A stretch of 64,000 nucleotides of DNA from Lanius collurio (taxonomy: Eukaryota > Chordata > Aves > Passeriformes > Laniidae). The stretch lies in NCBI GenBank assembly GCA_020086605.1, contig JACBWW010000007.1:17919256-17983255 (forward strand). Direction: 5' to 3'. The number at the start of each line of letters is the position of its first letter. Within the stretch, counting starts at the first letter, position 1. The notes under the pieces are model-generated. The model saw nothing but the letters and a program-made list of their open reading frames with translations. It was not told the DNA's origin and did no database searches. The position numbers and the translations under genes were made by a program. Shown piece after piece: positions 13,450 to 26,875 of this stretch.

Positions 13450-15214
13450 CTTTTCCATTCATATTATTAATTTAAATTTGATCTTTATAGTTGTTTGAAA
13501 CCTTCTTTATGCTCTCTGTGGAAGTGAAGCATTACTTAGAAATGCCACCATCCCAGCTCTTTACCCCATGGATGCATGAACTTGATGACTGGCCAGACCG
13601 ACAGACACACATGCAGTCAGTGCTATAAATCTCTAGGGCAGAGTTCACACCTCCCTGTGTGCTGCCTGTTCTACACTCACAGAAGAAAAGACACAAGTGA
13701 GCAGGTGCTTTCAGGCTATGGATGTGTCTACCTGGACTTGTGCTCTGCCAGCGCCACAAGCTGAGCAGAAGCAGTTTCACTGTGTCTGTCAAAGCACAAA
13801 GTTGGAGCTGGAGAGTGTTTCTGAGGTCCTAGGTATGTTACCTCAGACTTGGCACCACATCACCTTGGTCATGCCATTTTGGGTCAGGGCACGGAGACAG
13901 CTGGGTCCCATCTGACTGAGAAATGGCTTGTAGCCATCCCCTGCACAGACAAAGGAGGATGGAAAAACAGATGGTGGAACAGTTTGCCCAAGGCCACACA
14001 AGAGGTCAGCAGGAGAAGCAAGAGTGGAGCAGACATCCCCGTGTCCCATAACAATGATTCATCTTGTGAGCTCACTGCCTGGTAGGATTTTACTAAGGAG
14101 TAGCATATTTAAAGTCTAGGCAAAACTCCATCTATTTTCTCCACTGCCACCTCTCTGTGAGCAGAGTCATTGAGTATTTGTGTCTGGCAGAACATGGGAA
14201 GGTTGTGTGGAGTTTTTTTTGATTCATTAAAATTGAAATACATAGAAAGAATCCAGTATCATTCAAAGAAGGACCGACTTCCACTGCAAGCTTTTGAAAT
14301 CATTGTCTACTCATAGTACCCAAATACCAAATGATACCCTCATGGGCAGCAGGCTTTGTCTCATCTGTTTTCAGCCATCTAGATAGACAACCTCAGCCAG
14401 ATGTCTATGTGTCTGCTAGAACCAGTGGAGAGAAACAGACAACAATCTAGGAAAAAGATGAATTACTCTTCAATGTCCTGTTATAGAAATATCTTAGCCA
14501 AGTAGTTTAGTCTGAAAAGCCAACTTTCAGAGAGTTTACATTTGATATGAGAAGTTATGCTTTGGAAATAATGCTCTGACTTCACTAGGGCTGGGTTTCA
14601 CTCCTTGCTTTTGCCTGTTTATACAATATCTCAACGTTCAGCATACAAATACTGCATACAATAGATTAAAATCGGCCTTCTCACTCACAAATTCATGTAA
14701 TTTTTGAAGACTTGAACTTTGTGGGAGCCCAGTAAGTAGAATGGAATTTCTCATCAGCCTCACTCATAAAAATGATTTGTCTATGATTTGTTTATTTTCA
14801 GGTTATTCTTCCCTAAAAGCTTCATCTTAACAATGGAAGGATTTAATAAAATTGAAAACAACTTCCTTTAATTCATTTTTGCTTTTCAAGGTGAATTACA
14901 ATATATTTATGTGGATAAGTGCTTGTACCCCATTGAAAACATAAGAAACACTGTTGACTTGTAGAAGACCTTTTCAGTTTGATAAAGTTCTGTGTGTGCA
15001 TAAAGCAGACAATTAGTTTTAAAAAGCAGAAATACAATGCCTGTGTTGCGGACTGTCTACTGTAATGTATTTTGATTTTGATAACACTTTAAAGTTGCTA
15101 GGATTTTGCCCTGATTCCATGTTAGGTATTATAATGTAGCAACTCTGTATACTAGAAAATCACTGCTTCTTCAGGAGCACTTTTTAGTGTAGTTTTTGGG
15201 TACTGTTTACTGCC

Positions 15215-15233
15215 TTTTTTTTTTTTTTTTTTT
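15215..15233. repeat. Poly(T) run of 19
   Basis: Uninterrupted T19 on the plus strand. No LINE or SINE body is recognisable on its 3' side, so it is not called as a retroposon tail. Confidence 0.9.
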
Positions 15234-15487
15234 ATTCTTTAACTATAGCCCATTTCCCTTAAATTACAGGAAACTTTGTTTGAGCTAAAGGAAATAAGAT
15301 GCTGGCCTTTAACCCCAAGTTGGTGCAGAGCTATACTGTGGTATTCTTTGGAGAAGAATCTTGTATTTGACAAGTTGCAGTCACTTTATGCCTTTTGGGG
15401 AATCAATGGTTTTCCAAGAGTGCATTAGGTCTACTTAGAAATTTTACTGAAAGACAGACTCTGACATTGAGGATGGAAAACACAGAC

Positions 15488-15653
15488 AGAGGTTGCCCAG
15501 AAGGATGATGGATGCCCTATCCCTGGAAATATCCAAGGTCAGGTTGGATGGGGCTCTGAGCAACTTGATGAAGTTGAAGGTGTTCCTGTTAATTGCAGGG
15601 GATTGGATTGTAGAGGTCCCTTCCAACCCAAACTATTCTTTGATTCTATGATT
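15488..15653 (+). mobile_element. CR1 LINE 3' end fragment
   Basis: A short CR1 copy in plus orientation. It runs from the ORF2 C-terminal region (GAGGTTGCCCAGAAGGATG, then a CCCTGGAAATATCC stretch) into the terminal GTCCCTTCCAACCCAAACTA segment. It ends with ATTCTTTGATTCTATGATT, a well-preserved tandem of the CR1 3' octamer. The 5' side is truncated, leaving about 165 bp. It lies about 360 bp from the next CR1 copy, which points the other way, so these are separate insertions. Confidence 0.93.
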
Positions 15654-16011
15654 GAAAGGGTGTTCTGAATGGAGTTGACGTGTTGCTAATTATGCAGTTT
15701 GGCATGACCAAGGACCTACAAAAATTTTGTGACTTTCTCCCTTTTCCACAATCTTCATGAGCATAGGTTATCTCAAAAATACACCTTCAAAACATATGTT
15801 TTAAATTATTCAGAGAAAGTAGTCCCTAGATGTGTCTTTTCCCAGTGTCTACATATGGAGTCTTTGGGTCGGATGAATACAGGGTATACACATTGGATAC
15901 GATGTTCCCAAGAATCTTCCACAAAGCTTGGAAAAGCATTAGCCTATTGAGGAGAAGTTACATATGATTTTTGTCTATCACCCTGTTGTATTGAAGTGTG
16001 TCTATTCAGAA
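15654..16011. other. Spacer between two CR1 copies
   Basis: About 360 bp of unique-looking sequence between opposite-facing CR1 fragments. Nothing is recognised in it. Confidence 0.55.
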
Positions 16012-16722
16012 ACATAGACTCATAGAATGGTTTGGGTTGTAAGGGACCTTAAAGACCACCTAGTTCCAAGCCCCCTGCTGTGGACAGGGAATATTACAGA
16101 AGATCAGGTTGTCTGGAGCCTCAGCCAACACAGCCTTGAACTCATCAAGGGATGAGACATCCACAACTTCTCTGGACAACTTGTTCCAGTCTCTCACCAC
16201 CTTTATAGTAAAAAATTTCTTCATAATACCTAATCTAAACCTACCCTTCTTCAGTTTAAAGCCATTCCCCCTTGTCCTATCCCTACACACTCTTGTAAAA
16301 AGTCTCTCTATGGCTTTCTTGTAAGCTCTCTTTAGTGCTTTACTGGAGGGTGACAACACCTCCCTGGGGCCTTCTCTTCTCCAGGCTGAACAATCCCAAG
16401 TCTCTCAACCTTGATGTTCTGGACCTTTGATCATCTTAATGACCTCATCTGGACTCATTCCAACAGGTCAAGATCTTGGGGTCTTCAGAGCTGGATGCAT
16501 CACTCCAGGTGGGGTGTCTCTGAAGCAGAGCAGAGAGGCAGAATCTCCTCCCTCTCCCTACTGGCCACATCTCTTCAATGCAGCCCAGGATGCAGGTGGA
16601 CTTGGAGTTGTGAGTGTGCACTGCCAAGTCATACTGAGCTTCTCTTCCATGAACACCTCCAAGTCCTTCTCCCCAGAGCTTGTCTCACTTCATCTTCCCC
16701 AGGGCTATGCATCCATTGACAA
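16012..16722 (-). mobile_element. CR1 LINE fragment, about 0.7 kb
   Basis: The best-preserved CR1 3' portion in the window, in minus orientation. The plus strand opens with the inverted terminus (CTCATAGAATGGTTTGGGTT). The minus-strand translation has [19 protein letters not shown] followed by [17 protein letters not shown], the conserved end of ORF2. Further right come the CTTCTCTTCTCCAGGCTGAA and CACTCCAGGTGGGGTGTCTC landmarks found in many bird CR1 copies. The copy stops before the reverse transcriptase domain, so it is a typical 5'-truncated dead insertion. Stops interrupt the ORF2 remnant at about 16357 and further right. Confidence 0.95.
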
Positions 16723-18817
16723 AGGTCTGTAAACTGCAGCATTTTCCTCTTTTGCTTTTTTTTGTCACAAATCTGCCCTTTCTCTTTATTAATAATTCAT
16801 ATGTCCATTTCCATAAATGGAAATTATCTGGTTTTCCTTTTAAATTTAAACAGATTCTATTTGTCTTCAGAACTACTTTGAATTTCACATTACTCTTTTC
16901 CTTTTTTTTTTCATATACGGATGTGGACTCTGTAAAAAACATCTACTCTCTGATGATCTTACAGGAATGTGCTCATTTTTTGTAGGAGGATCTGCAGAAA
17001 TGCAACTGAATATAGAGGATGATGAAGAGGAAACAGGTTTGGGGTTTTTTTTCTCAAATGGAAACTGATGGGAAAAAAAAAAGGTATTAATTTAATATCT
17101 CTTAAAAAATATATCTCTAGTATCAAAGGCAAAACAATCAAGGTGTAGGATTCAGTTACCTATATGGAAATGTTTAGACTTATTTTAGGCATGCAGGGTA
17201 CTTGTTTAGTTGCTTCCATGTGCTTCTCCATAGGCAACTCGGAGACTTTCTAACATGTCTGTCAACATCTGACGCTGGTATCTAAAATGGTTGAGCAAAG
17301 ACTAGGGAAAAGATCTTCAAGGGACATTGAGTATCTGTGTTTGGAAAGTGAATCTTGCCTTTTCTTTTTAGTTTGATTTGTGGTTATTTGTCATTGTGTC
17401 TTCTTTTTTTAAAAAGAAAAAAGCATCTAATTTTATATTTACATTGTTGTCTTTCTTCAGGGAAATCCCATCTTTGTCATATATAAAATATCTCAGGCAC
17501 TTGTGAGTAGAGATTGCACAGAAAGTGAATGAAGATGCCACTCTCAAACACCACTTACATGTAAAGTACCAGACATACACATTGTTTTAGTAATTATTGG
17601 GGGAAAATATCTCTTGACCGAAACTTTTCTGCTTGAAGAATATTTGTTTGTGGACAAGTGATTCAGAAATTCGTGGAAAGGAGAAATGAGACTAAACACT
17701 TGCAGGCTGAAGGAGTCACTGAACTCTAACACTTGTTGTCCTAGTGGAAGATGCTGCCCAGCAGGAATGATGTGCAAAAGTCACCACCATGTTTTTTCTA
17801 ATGTCTGTGTTTTGAAAAGAAGCAGTGATGAGTAGAATAGAATAACCCTTTCATAAGAAAGATCCCATGCCATGGGAGTTCTTCAAAGACAAGTCTCTTT
17901 CACTGCAGACCACAGTAAGATCCTGAAGTTCTTCAGAGGGCTGAGCCCCAAGATATGTTACTCTTTCTAGTGTTTCTCTTGGCTGCCTCTTGGCAGTGCC
18001 CTGCACAGTAGGATGGCTGTGATCAATGTCCTCATCACTGGCCCATCCCTCCTCTGTGTAAGGGCTTGAGGGTTCATCTTAGACTCCTCCTGAAAGCCCA
18101 CGTACTCAAAATCATCACATCATCTAAGGTTTAGGTACTGTGTCTTCTTTCTTTCCATTCATCCGCTGTAAAGGACCAATATATTATAAACAGACTGAAA
18201 TCACCACATTATTTTTATACAGACATGTAATGACTAACATGCTCAGTAGATTTTATAGTCCTAATATTCCTTTGATGGCTACTAACCCGAGGTAGTAAAG
18301 CCCCTTAAGCAGTTCCAATTGTCATCAAAGATCAGATGGGATTGTATGAACTAAAGGTGATGAAAGTGTTGTATGAGATGTGTCTGTAAAAAATTCCATC
18401 TTTCATTCAAGTCATTTCCTGGCAATACCCTTCTGAACAGCAGTGAGAATTTTGTGTGAGTAAGAATTGGTTGAAGATAGCAAAGATAGACCTACACCCT
18501 GGCTACCTCTACTATGTACTGTAAGAAGTAGCACTGGGATGTATCACACCCTTAATTCATAACAACTAGTAAATTGAGGCTCTTTCTCACCTTGGTTTGC
18601 ATTGCTACTCTTATCTTTTTTTTGCTGTGGGATCTTTGCTGAAAGGGAGAGTTTGGCTTAGTGTGGAATGGATAGCCTGCTCTGCTAAAGCCGCTCTTGT
18701 GTGCAGGGATCCCTAGTTCTGCAAGAAAACTAAGGCCCAGTAAAGCCACTGATGCCATTTGCTTCTTGTTCAAGCCCCTCCTGATGGTGCAATCTCCTGA
18801 CCTGCAGACCTATTCCG

Positions 18818-18844
18818 AGAAGCAGCTTTGGCAAAGCTGCTTCT
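18818..18844. repeat. Perfect 12-bp inverted repeat with 3-nt loop
   Basis: The arms AGAAGCAGCTTT and AAAGCTGCTTCT are perfectly complementary around a GGC loop. The stem is too short for a microRNA precursor and no flanking pairing extends it. No transposon terminal repeat or terminator role can be assigned. Confidence 0.9.
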
Positions 18845-21510
18845 TCAGAGACACATCCTCTCACACATTCCTTGGTTTCCCCAACTTTGGGGTGAGTTAA
18901 GGCAGAAGACATATTTTTGTTGGCTGTGCATTATCCTTGGGAAGTAGAAAGCCAGAGAACATTGTTGGGCTCCTGCCTCCAGCTTCATCCCAGAGGAGAC
19001 TCCACAGTTTCCTGGGGAATCTGGGAGTGGCATCACAGCTGCTGCTGCCCTGCACACCAACACAGATCTACACAAGTAAGTGATGTCTTGCTTGGCTGTT
19101 TCCCTGCAGTAGCTGGTACAAATACTCTCCCATTCCAGAGCTGCAAACCCTTCTAATCATATAGATGTGTCCATTGGGGTTTCACCTCCCTTATAATTCT
19201 GTCCAAGATGCAACATGGACTGACATGAACCTTCTTTTTGCAGACATTTTTCCATACATGGAAAAATTAATTTAACCTTTGTAAAAACTTGCCTTAACAC
19301 ACAACTTTTCCTGTGGCTTCATTTTATGTTTCTGTGGAAGTAAGAAACCAGAAGAATGTTTCCTTAACACAAGCTATAAAAAAATTTCATGTGTTAGTAA
19401 GGGTAAAGATACAGCAAAACAAGGTATGAGTGGACACAACAACAAGCAAATCTGTTTAAAGAACTCCTTCTCCTCTACAAAGTTAACAATGACTGAATAG
19501 TAAATTGTTTTTTAATAAGTTTTGTATTCTTCTGGGATATGGTTAAAGGGTTAATTTAACGCTTGACCCATTAAAACCGTTGAGTGCAGTGAGAACCTTG
19601 TAAGGCTGATCAGATGATTATTGCTGGAAGATAAGTGGTTGAAAACCGAGCCTCACTAGTTCAGGTAATCAAGGGAAATTGGCATAAAAGAGAAGATGCG
19701 GCTGAGTAAAGACAGAACAGCTACCTGAGATTCTATTACTTGTCGTCTTTCAAGCATAATAATGAGATTATAGTAACCCTAAACTGGCTGAAAACAGAAA
19801 TCTGGCTGTCTGTCAAGTTCATTGTGTTGAGTTTTACAACACTCCAGATCTGGTTCCTCTGAACCTAGAGTAATTATACCAGGAAGACAGGCTCAAATAA
19901 ACCCTTTTCAACTTTGGACCTTTGTCAGGTTTTGGCTTATGACCAGAGTACTATTGTTTATGTCATGGGAAAAAAAAAAACAAGGAAAAAAACCAACCAA
20001 AAATTATTGTTAATGTTTATTATTATTTTTTCATCATGTAATTCTTAAAAAAATATTGCCACAAGTCTTTCCTCACTCCAGCTGTCACACTGCCTTGTGA
20101 TTTTCTGAATGAACTTGTTACAAAACCACGAGCTCCTTGGTTTCTCCATTGTTATTCCAGTCAGAGCCTTTTTTTGGAATAATTTTTTAATGCCTTTCAT
20201 TGACACGCAGTCTCATATCATACACATGTGGTGTAATGCTTCTACTTTTTAAAAAATAAACATTACATGGAAGGCAGAAACACGGAGTCCATTATGTTAA
20301 CCTCAGAGCTATATATCTATTTCCAGCATCGAGTAGTCTTAAACTCAAGTTTTTTCGGTGTGGAGACAAACATGGGATGTGAGATATTGTTTTGAGAGCA
20401 ATTGGAGATGGCAGCTGTAAGGTTGTAGTTCAGGAAGATTTTAGGCATGTTTGGAGTCCAGTTGGCTTCAGCTCTGTCAGGTGCACCATTTCTCCTGCTC
20501 AGAGGGAGCCTCTACCTGCTCTTCCTTCTGTCTTAGTTCATGCTCATATAAATGCTTTTCCAGGTCAACGTAGGCTTGGGCTGCTAGTAGGAAGAGATGT
20601 TCACATCCATGACTCACTTCAGACTGTGAAAAGATAATCAGGTTAAAAGTCACTAATTACTGTGGAAAGAGCTGTGTCAGAGGAGGGTTTCACCAACCTG
20701 TTTCTGGAGGTCACCAGTGTTGCTGTTGCATGAGCAAAACTGCCTGGGCTAGCCTGGATGAGCTGGGCAGCTGGCATTAACCTGGTTGCTTTCTGCCAAT
20801 GTGCTTTACAGGATTGTTCACACAGCCAGAGATGCTGGAGAAGTAACCTCCTGCCATGGTCAGAGATCAGCACGTCCCCACGGAACTGCTGTCACTTAGC
20901 ATGGCGGTAAGAGGGGACATCTTACACAGCTTCAAGCCTCCATGCAGGAGGTGCTGATCTCCTGGCCCCTGAGGTGCTGGCAGACAAGCTCTTTTGCCCC
21001 ACAAGTTTTGTAGTCGTGAGGTGATCTAACTGAGTTGCCAAAGAACTCTTTCCCTTGCTCTAAACTGTATCTCCCAGAGGGAGTCAGACCACAGGAATGT
21101 CAGTTTGCAGTTCCAAAAAGTCCTTCAGACACAGATCAGACCCTAAGCACAAGTATGAACTTAGGAATCTGATTACAGGCGTTGTTCAATGGAGGTTTGT
21201 GCTTGGAGCAAGTGTGTTTCAGACACACATTCAGCATGTGTTAAGGACTGTGCCCACTGCACTGACATAGCTCGTGGGCTGCTTTTACTCACATTTTCGA
21301 CTCCCAGATATCCATGCAGAGAAAGAACTACTGTTTGTTGCATTGAGATAATGGCTATCACTGCGCTACCTTCCATGGTTGCCATGAATTAGCAACCATT
21401 GGTAAATACTTCTTAAGGCACAAATATTTTTAAGGCCTTAACAATGGACTTCAGAGCCTGATTTTCAGTTGTCCTACTTCTTAAATGTGAGGTTTGTATC
21501 TCAGTGTATT

Positions 21511-21548
21511 TCCTGGAAAGGCCAAATTGTATGGGCCCTTCTCATGTG
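21511..21548 (+). repeat. Direct repeat copy 1 (38 bp, diverged)
   Basis: Begins TCCTGGAAAGGCC and ends TTCTCATGTG. It matches the segment at 22256-22293 in 34 of 38 positions without gaps. The similarity stops abruptly on both sides, and I do not recognise the family. Confidence 0.85.
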
Positions 21549-22255
21549 CAGTCCTACGGCCTTAACCTTAAACCTGAACAGAATTTCTGGCAGCAGTGTG
21601 TTTCATGAATCACACAGTAGGTGTTTTTATTGCAGAACTATCTTCCTTGTTTGTTCGGAAAATCAGATTCTTTGTCTCACAGCTAATAACCGTGGCCCTC
21701 AGAATCACCAACTTTATGACAAAGTCGAGCTAAATTATTAACAACATTTGCAATCTTGGGCCTGGTTCTTATGAATCAAAGTCTATTCAATGATGCCCCT
21801 GCAGTACTTAAATCGCTGGCTGTGAGAAATGAAAATACACTGTACTATGGTATTTCCAATTAATACAGGGTCTATGGTGCCAAATCTTCAGAGCCCTCCA
21901 AGCGTTAGCTCAGGGAGATGGAACACTGCAGTTAAGCAGACTGATGAATTTGGCATCAAATCAGATATTTTTTGTTGATGATTGATCAAAATGGAACCTT
22001 TTATGGAAGTCTATGTTTTAACAAGACTGCCCTGAGAGAGTTTAACTCAGCCTCAGAGGGGAGGAGTGGTCATTGTGGAAAGAGCCAACAGCTCGAGGCC
22101 AAGAAGTGAGCTGAGCTCAATACCTGCAAATAAGTACTAGAACTGGCTTATTAGTTTACTGCAGATTTCATTAAAGGGGGAAAGAAAAAGAGGAAAGTAT
22201 TTATAAGAGGTCGGTTACTAAAAATAGATATACATCTAAAATATTGGGTGTAAAA

Positions 22256-22293
22256 TCCTGGAAAGGCCACATTATATGGGCCTTTCTCACGTG
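22256..22293 (+). repeat. Direct repeat copy 2 (38 bp, diverged)
   Basis: The partner of the repeat at 21511-21548, in the same orientation and about 745 bp downstream. It begins TCCTGGAAAGGCC and ends TTCTCACGTG. The four differences are single substitutions; three are transitions and one (A/C after GGCC) is a transversion. Confidence 0.85.
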
Positions 22294-25200
22294 AGCAATA
22301 CAGAACAGTCCCTTCCTGGGAAACCTCCCTGGCTGGGTTGAGCAAAGAAAGATCACGGCAGAGCCTAATCTGTCCAGAGAGCAGAGGGGTGCAGGATTTG
22401 AACAGAAGGCTGCCCAAAAGTTCCGTGTACAGTGCTCTGGTTTTCCCTCCCCAGCCATGTACCTGATCCTGTATCTACTCTCATGGACTCAGGAGCAGCT
22501 CACACATCCCATGCTTCTGCCATTTGCATTGAATATGGCTGGTAAAATGAAATGCATCAATGCCCATTTGCATGTGGAATAGCAAGTTTGGCTAAGGTAG
22601 AACTGAGAAACTCATTCTTTACTCTTCTGTCTCAAAAGTATATTAGTTCATACATATCTGACATGGTTCAGGTACTATTTAATGCTAACATGGATTTAGG
22701 ATCTCATTTTCATATAGTAAAAAAAAAATTACTTGCATGAGTAAGTGAAACAGGAATGTGAAAAGAAATAGGAATACTTGAGGATGAGCACAAGTCCTGA
22801 AAGCAAGGAGTTAAGTATGCTTCACTTCAATTGCCTCAGTATTAGCAACTCTGAAAAAAAGAGTGTTTGTAATATTGAATGAACCTCTGCAGTGATGTTA
22901 AGGCCAAATATTATGAAGGAACTACAGGGAAACTGCAGAGTTAATAGAACTGAATTGAAGCAAGGATTTTCAGAAGTGACTTCATCTGAGGCTTGAAAAC
23001 TGAAAGAACTTTTATCCTTGTTGAGAAACTGCTGGCTCCCTTCACCCAAACATATTTATATAGATATTTAACTGATTTCACTAGTGAACAAGCTAATGTA
23101 TTCTAGAACAATTTATTTTAAAATGTGAACTGTAAAATTATGCTACAAAGTTTATTAAACTTTCAGGTGTTACATTTTGACATACTCAGATCTTTCCTTT
23201 AACAATGACAGAATGCTACACAAAAATACTGCATTTCATCTGGTGCAGGTCTTTATCTTATCTTGACAGATTATTGCTGGTTAAATTGTAGAGCTGACTT
23301 AAAGGCAGGACTCTTCAAGGGAGTGAGAAATTAAGGCTTCACCAAATGGTAATAAAGCTATTAAAAATGCAAACAGAAAACAGCTACACTGTACAGGTTA
23401 GACAGCTAATCCAAACTAGCAGTTTAAAAAAGCAGGGCAATTACACTTTTATTTAAATGCAAGGAATATGAGCAAGAATAGAATGAGGTGCCTTGTTTAA
23501 ATGCATTCTTTTGAATATTTATTAGAAATAATACATGTAGTTAAGCCACTTATCTGATTTCAGTGAATAAGTAAAATGAAAAAGATCAATTTTCATAATT
23601 ATACTAAAGAAGTCTGTCTTTCATAAAAATCTCATTAATAACACCATTATTACTGAAAAAATATCTCAGTATTATTATTGTTATTCTAATTATCAGCAAA
23701 ATGCTACTGATAATGTTGTCATAAAATTCCTTTTTAGTATCCTATTAAGGAAGATAGACTAAGTAGTGGTTTAAGTTAAATCTAGATACTAAGTGGCATT
23801 TAGAAAAAAAATATTCTTTGTGTATTTGGATAAAATACATTATGTGTATAATTACATAAATTACTTCAGGTTTGGCAAACAACTGAGATATAGATAATGT
23901 TTCTGTGCATATATATTGTTGCATCTATAGGAATATATAGCCGTCTTAGAAGGAAACACACTGAGGCATGCAAGCAGAGTAACAAAATGTTGCCTGAGGA
24001 TAAAAATAGTTTCTTGGCAAAAATTTAACAGACATTTTCATTTATTTTTCATCATAATTATTAGAAGGCCTGTCAATCCTCACTATTTTTTAGTATTCAT
24101 CTGGATTTATTAAATTGCTAAAGATCTGTGGATCCTCTAGATACTAGTATTAGAAAGGGTATATTACCTTACTCAGGAAGGGAATTTTAGCTGCTTATAT
24201 CCATTTTCCAGTATGATTCAAAACTAGGCCAGCGTGGGCTGTAGCACAGAGGAGGGAGCAGGAAGGATTTTTGGATCTGGAACATGACAGTTCTTCATCC
24301 TTATGGCAGACAGGGACCTGGACAGCCAACATGGCTAGAGAAGAAGAGAATTTGTTCCTGCCATGTAATTCTCAACACATGGGCTGGCACCATGTCAAGG
24401 ATCAGCAGGCATGGAGACCAGAACCTCGGCCAGATAAACAACACAGCTGGTTCCCCATCCGAAAAGCTGACTAATAATTAACAGCTCTGCTAGCAACCAA
24501 AGTCAATAAAAAACAGGTATGCAGGCTTCCTGGGAAGGTCCAAGGCTGTGAAGAGCTTCATGAAGCAGGAGGCATCTGGAAGATGAAGAGACATTTGGAA
24601 ATGTTGCTGTAAGTTTTCATGGGAAGGGAGTCTGTTGCCATGCTGCCCTCTCTGGGCTCTCACACCATGCAGAAGTACTCCACTGGCAGTGTAACAATCT
24701 TATAACCCTTATCTCTGGAAAGATAATGTAGCAAGACATATTCAGGTTCATTGAGCAATAGCAATAGATTTTCGTTGATTTAGATGGTTCTGGCAATTTT
24801 TGGTTCTACTTTCATAACCACAGTGACTTAAGTAATAGTAGAAACAAGTTTATTTGACAGTACAAGAAGATGCTGGTGTTTGGGAGGCAATGAACAGAGT
24901 AGATTGAAGGACAATTTCTGCCCAGGTCTTGATTATTAATAGACACATGTCCTTAAATACACAAAAACTTTGAGGCAGTGACTGAGAGAATGGCTGTTTA
25001 CCATAGTACTGATTAAGCAATGCCTACAGGCACAATTAAGGAGGACCTAAGCAAAAATTCAAGGCTTTTCCTGAACAGGGTTATAAAGAAACACGTTCCA
25101 AAATAGATCATAGACTGTTTTCTCTTGATATATATTATTTTTTGTTAATTGATCTCATGTTCTGAATAAAACTCTGGCAAGTAAAATTTATTTATGTCTA

Positions 25201-26875
25201 TAACTTGACTACCTTCTCCTGTATTAAAACACTTCGAGAAAATTCATTTATCTGAGTAGAGAGAGTCAGGTAACTTTCAGAAACCACTTCCAGTGTTTTA
25301 CAATTACTGGATGCAATTGAGATAGTTGTACTTATACCAGTGTGTCACAGGTGGCATTTGCCACTATGCATAAGAGTTAAAGCAAACAGAAACAGCTTTT
25401 ATCACAGCAGAATATCATGATCTGCACTCAGGGTTCAATCTTTCTATCGACTATGTGGGCACAAATTGACATGCCTCAGAGAGTAGGATTGAATTCTCCA
25501 CTTGTTTTAGAAAGTGTTCTAAAAATAAAATCAATATAGGGAGTTGTAAAAATAACTTTTTTTTTTTACTTTCTAGGGAGAACTGCATAAATTACAGCTT
25601 TATTTTCTTCTACTTGAGAATTATGTAAGTTGTACAAAAAGCTCAAAATAATTTTATACAACCATTGTGCTTTTGCATCTGCATGTCTCTAGTGATTTCT
25701 TTTTTCCTCTTTTTTTTCTGTCCCCCTTTCTCTTGTTCTCTCTCCTCCACTCTCTGTCTCTCCATGACTCACAGGCAAGGACACACACACTCTTCAGTAA
25801 TAAGGGCATATGCCGTAGGCAACCCCCAGTTTTCCCGCTTGAAAATGTTCCCGCGGCTTCCAGTATGATTTTTCTCAGCTTTGATGTATAACCACCTACC
25901 TTTGCAGGACAAATTGATTTCAGTTGATCTCTTGGATGCACACTTAGGGCAGGTTTCACTTAGTCAATCTTGGTCTCCATCCCACTGTTTGGATTCACTG
26001 TGAATACTTTGTAAACAGTAGCTACTTTTAAGAAGGAAGAGTACAAATAAAACAATAAGGGCAGTGCGTACTATTCAAGACAAGAACTGTCTTCTTTTCT
26101 TTAGCACTATTTCTGTTACTGTAACAAAGCAGATCATAATTAACTAGGGACCCAAAGATTCCTCACATTCCAGCTAAATCTTGCAATTTTTCTGTCCAAA
26201 AACCCTCACTAGATTTTCTTAGCAAAACTGGTAAAACTTGCATAAGAGCAAAGCTTCTGTCCCTGGTTTCCCCGGGAACATGGGCTTCTGGGGCTGTGTG
26301 TGCAGTTAAACCTGCATTCACAAAAGCAGCAACAAAACCCATGCTAACCCAGGTATGCTCCCACCTTCACAATCCTTCATTATGTGATCACAAAACTGTC
26401 CCCCTCACCCCCCCGATCGTATGGATTTTGTCTACAAAGTTGGGCACCTGGGTGTTTTACAATATTCTTTTAGTCTAACCCAACCACTTTAATTGATGTG
26501 TCAGAACCTTTATTGCTGTAATCGCTCTTCTCTCAAACATTCACATTAACAAATTGTTCAGCCTTGATGTGCTGTGTACTTACTGAAAGGAAAACCTTGT
26601 GTTCTTCTGCAGATGGTACTTCAGAAATGTAAGCACACAGAAATGTAGAAATGTCTTTTGATGAGCTGAGTGTCTTGTATGTGACTGGATCTCCTACACA
26701 AAGCTGTACCAGCTTTGTGTTTTCCCTGTGACCAGTCCTCAGGTTCTTTTAAGGCTTACATTCACTGATCAATATTTTAGATCCCTTTTCCTTCTCCATT
26801 CTCCTTCCCCTTTTTTCTGTTTTCATTTTCCTTATCCATAAGAACCTGCCCTTGTTTATTGCTGATCTGTAAGTC

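Larger units (their letters stand above)
5986..15487. other. Gene-desert DNA with simple T and A runs
   Basis: About 9.5 kb without a recognisable gene or transposon. It contains T runs at 8708-8717 and 8733-8749, an A13 run followed by G-rich sequence at about 9991-10024, a G/T-only tract at 10505-10556, a CA-rich microsatellite at about 13414-13449 and a T19 run at 15215-15233. Open frames up to about 120 codons are scattered on both strands with no family signature. The frame covering 9933-10295 runs through the A13/G-rich low-complexity sequence. Confidence 0.55.
16723..26875. other. Gene-desert DNA, several small oddities
   Basis: About 10 kb with no supported gene. It contains a 27-bp perfect hairpin (18818-18844), an LTR-like or conserved segment at about 19540-19930, and a diverged 38-bp direct repeat pair (21511-21548 and 22256-22293). 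A strongly AT-rich stretch runs from about 23.0 to 24.2 kb. Open frames are all about 100 codons or shorter and lack family motifs. Confidence 0.5.
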
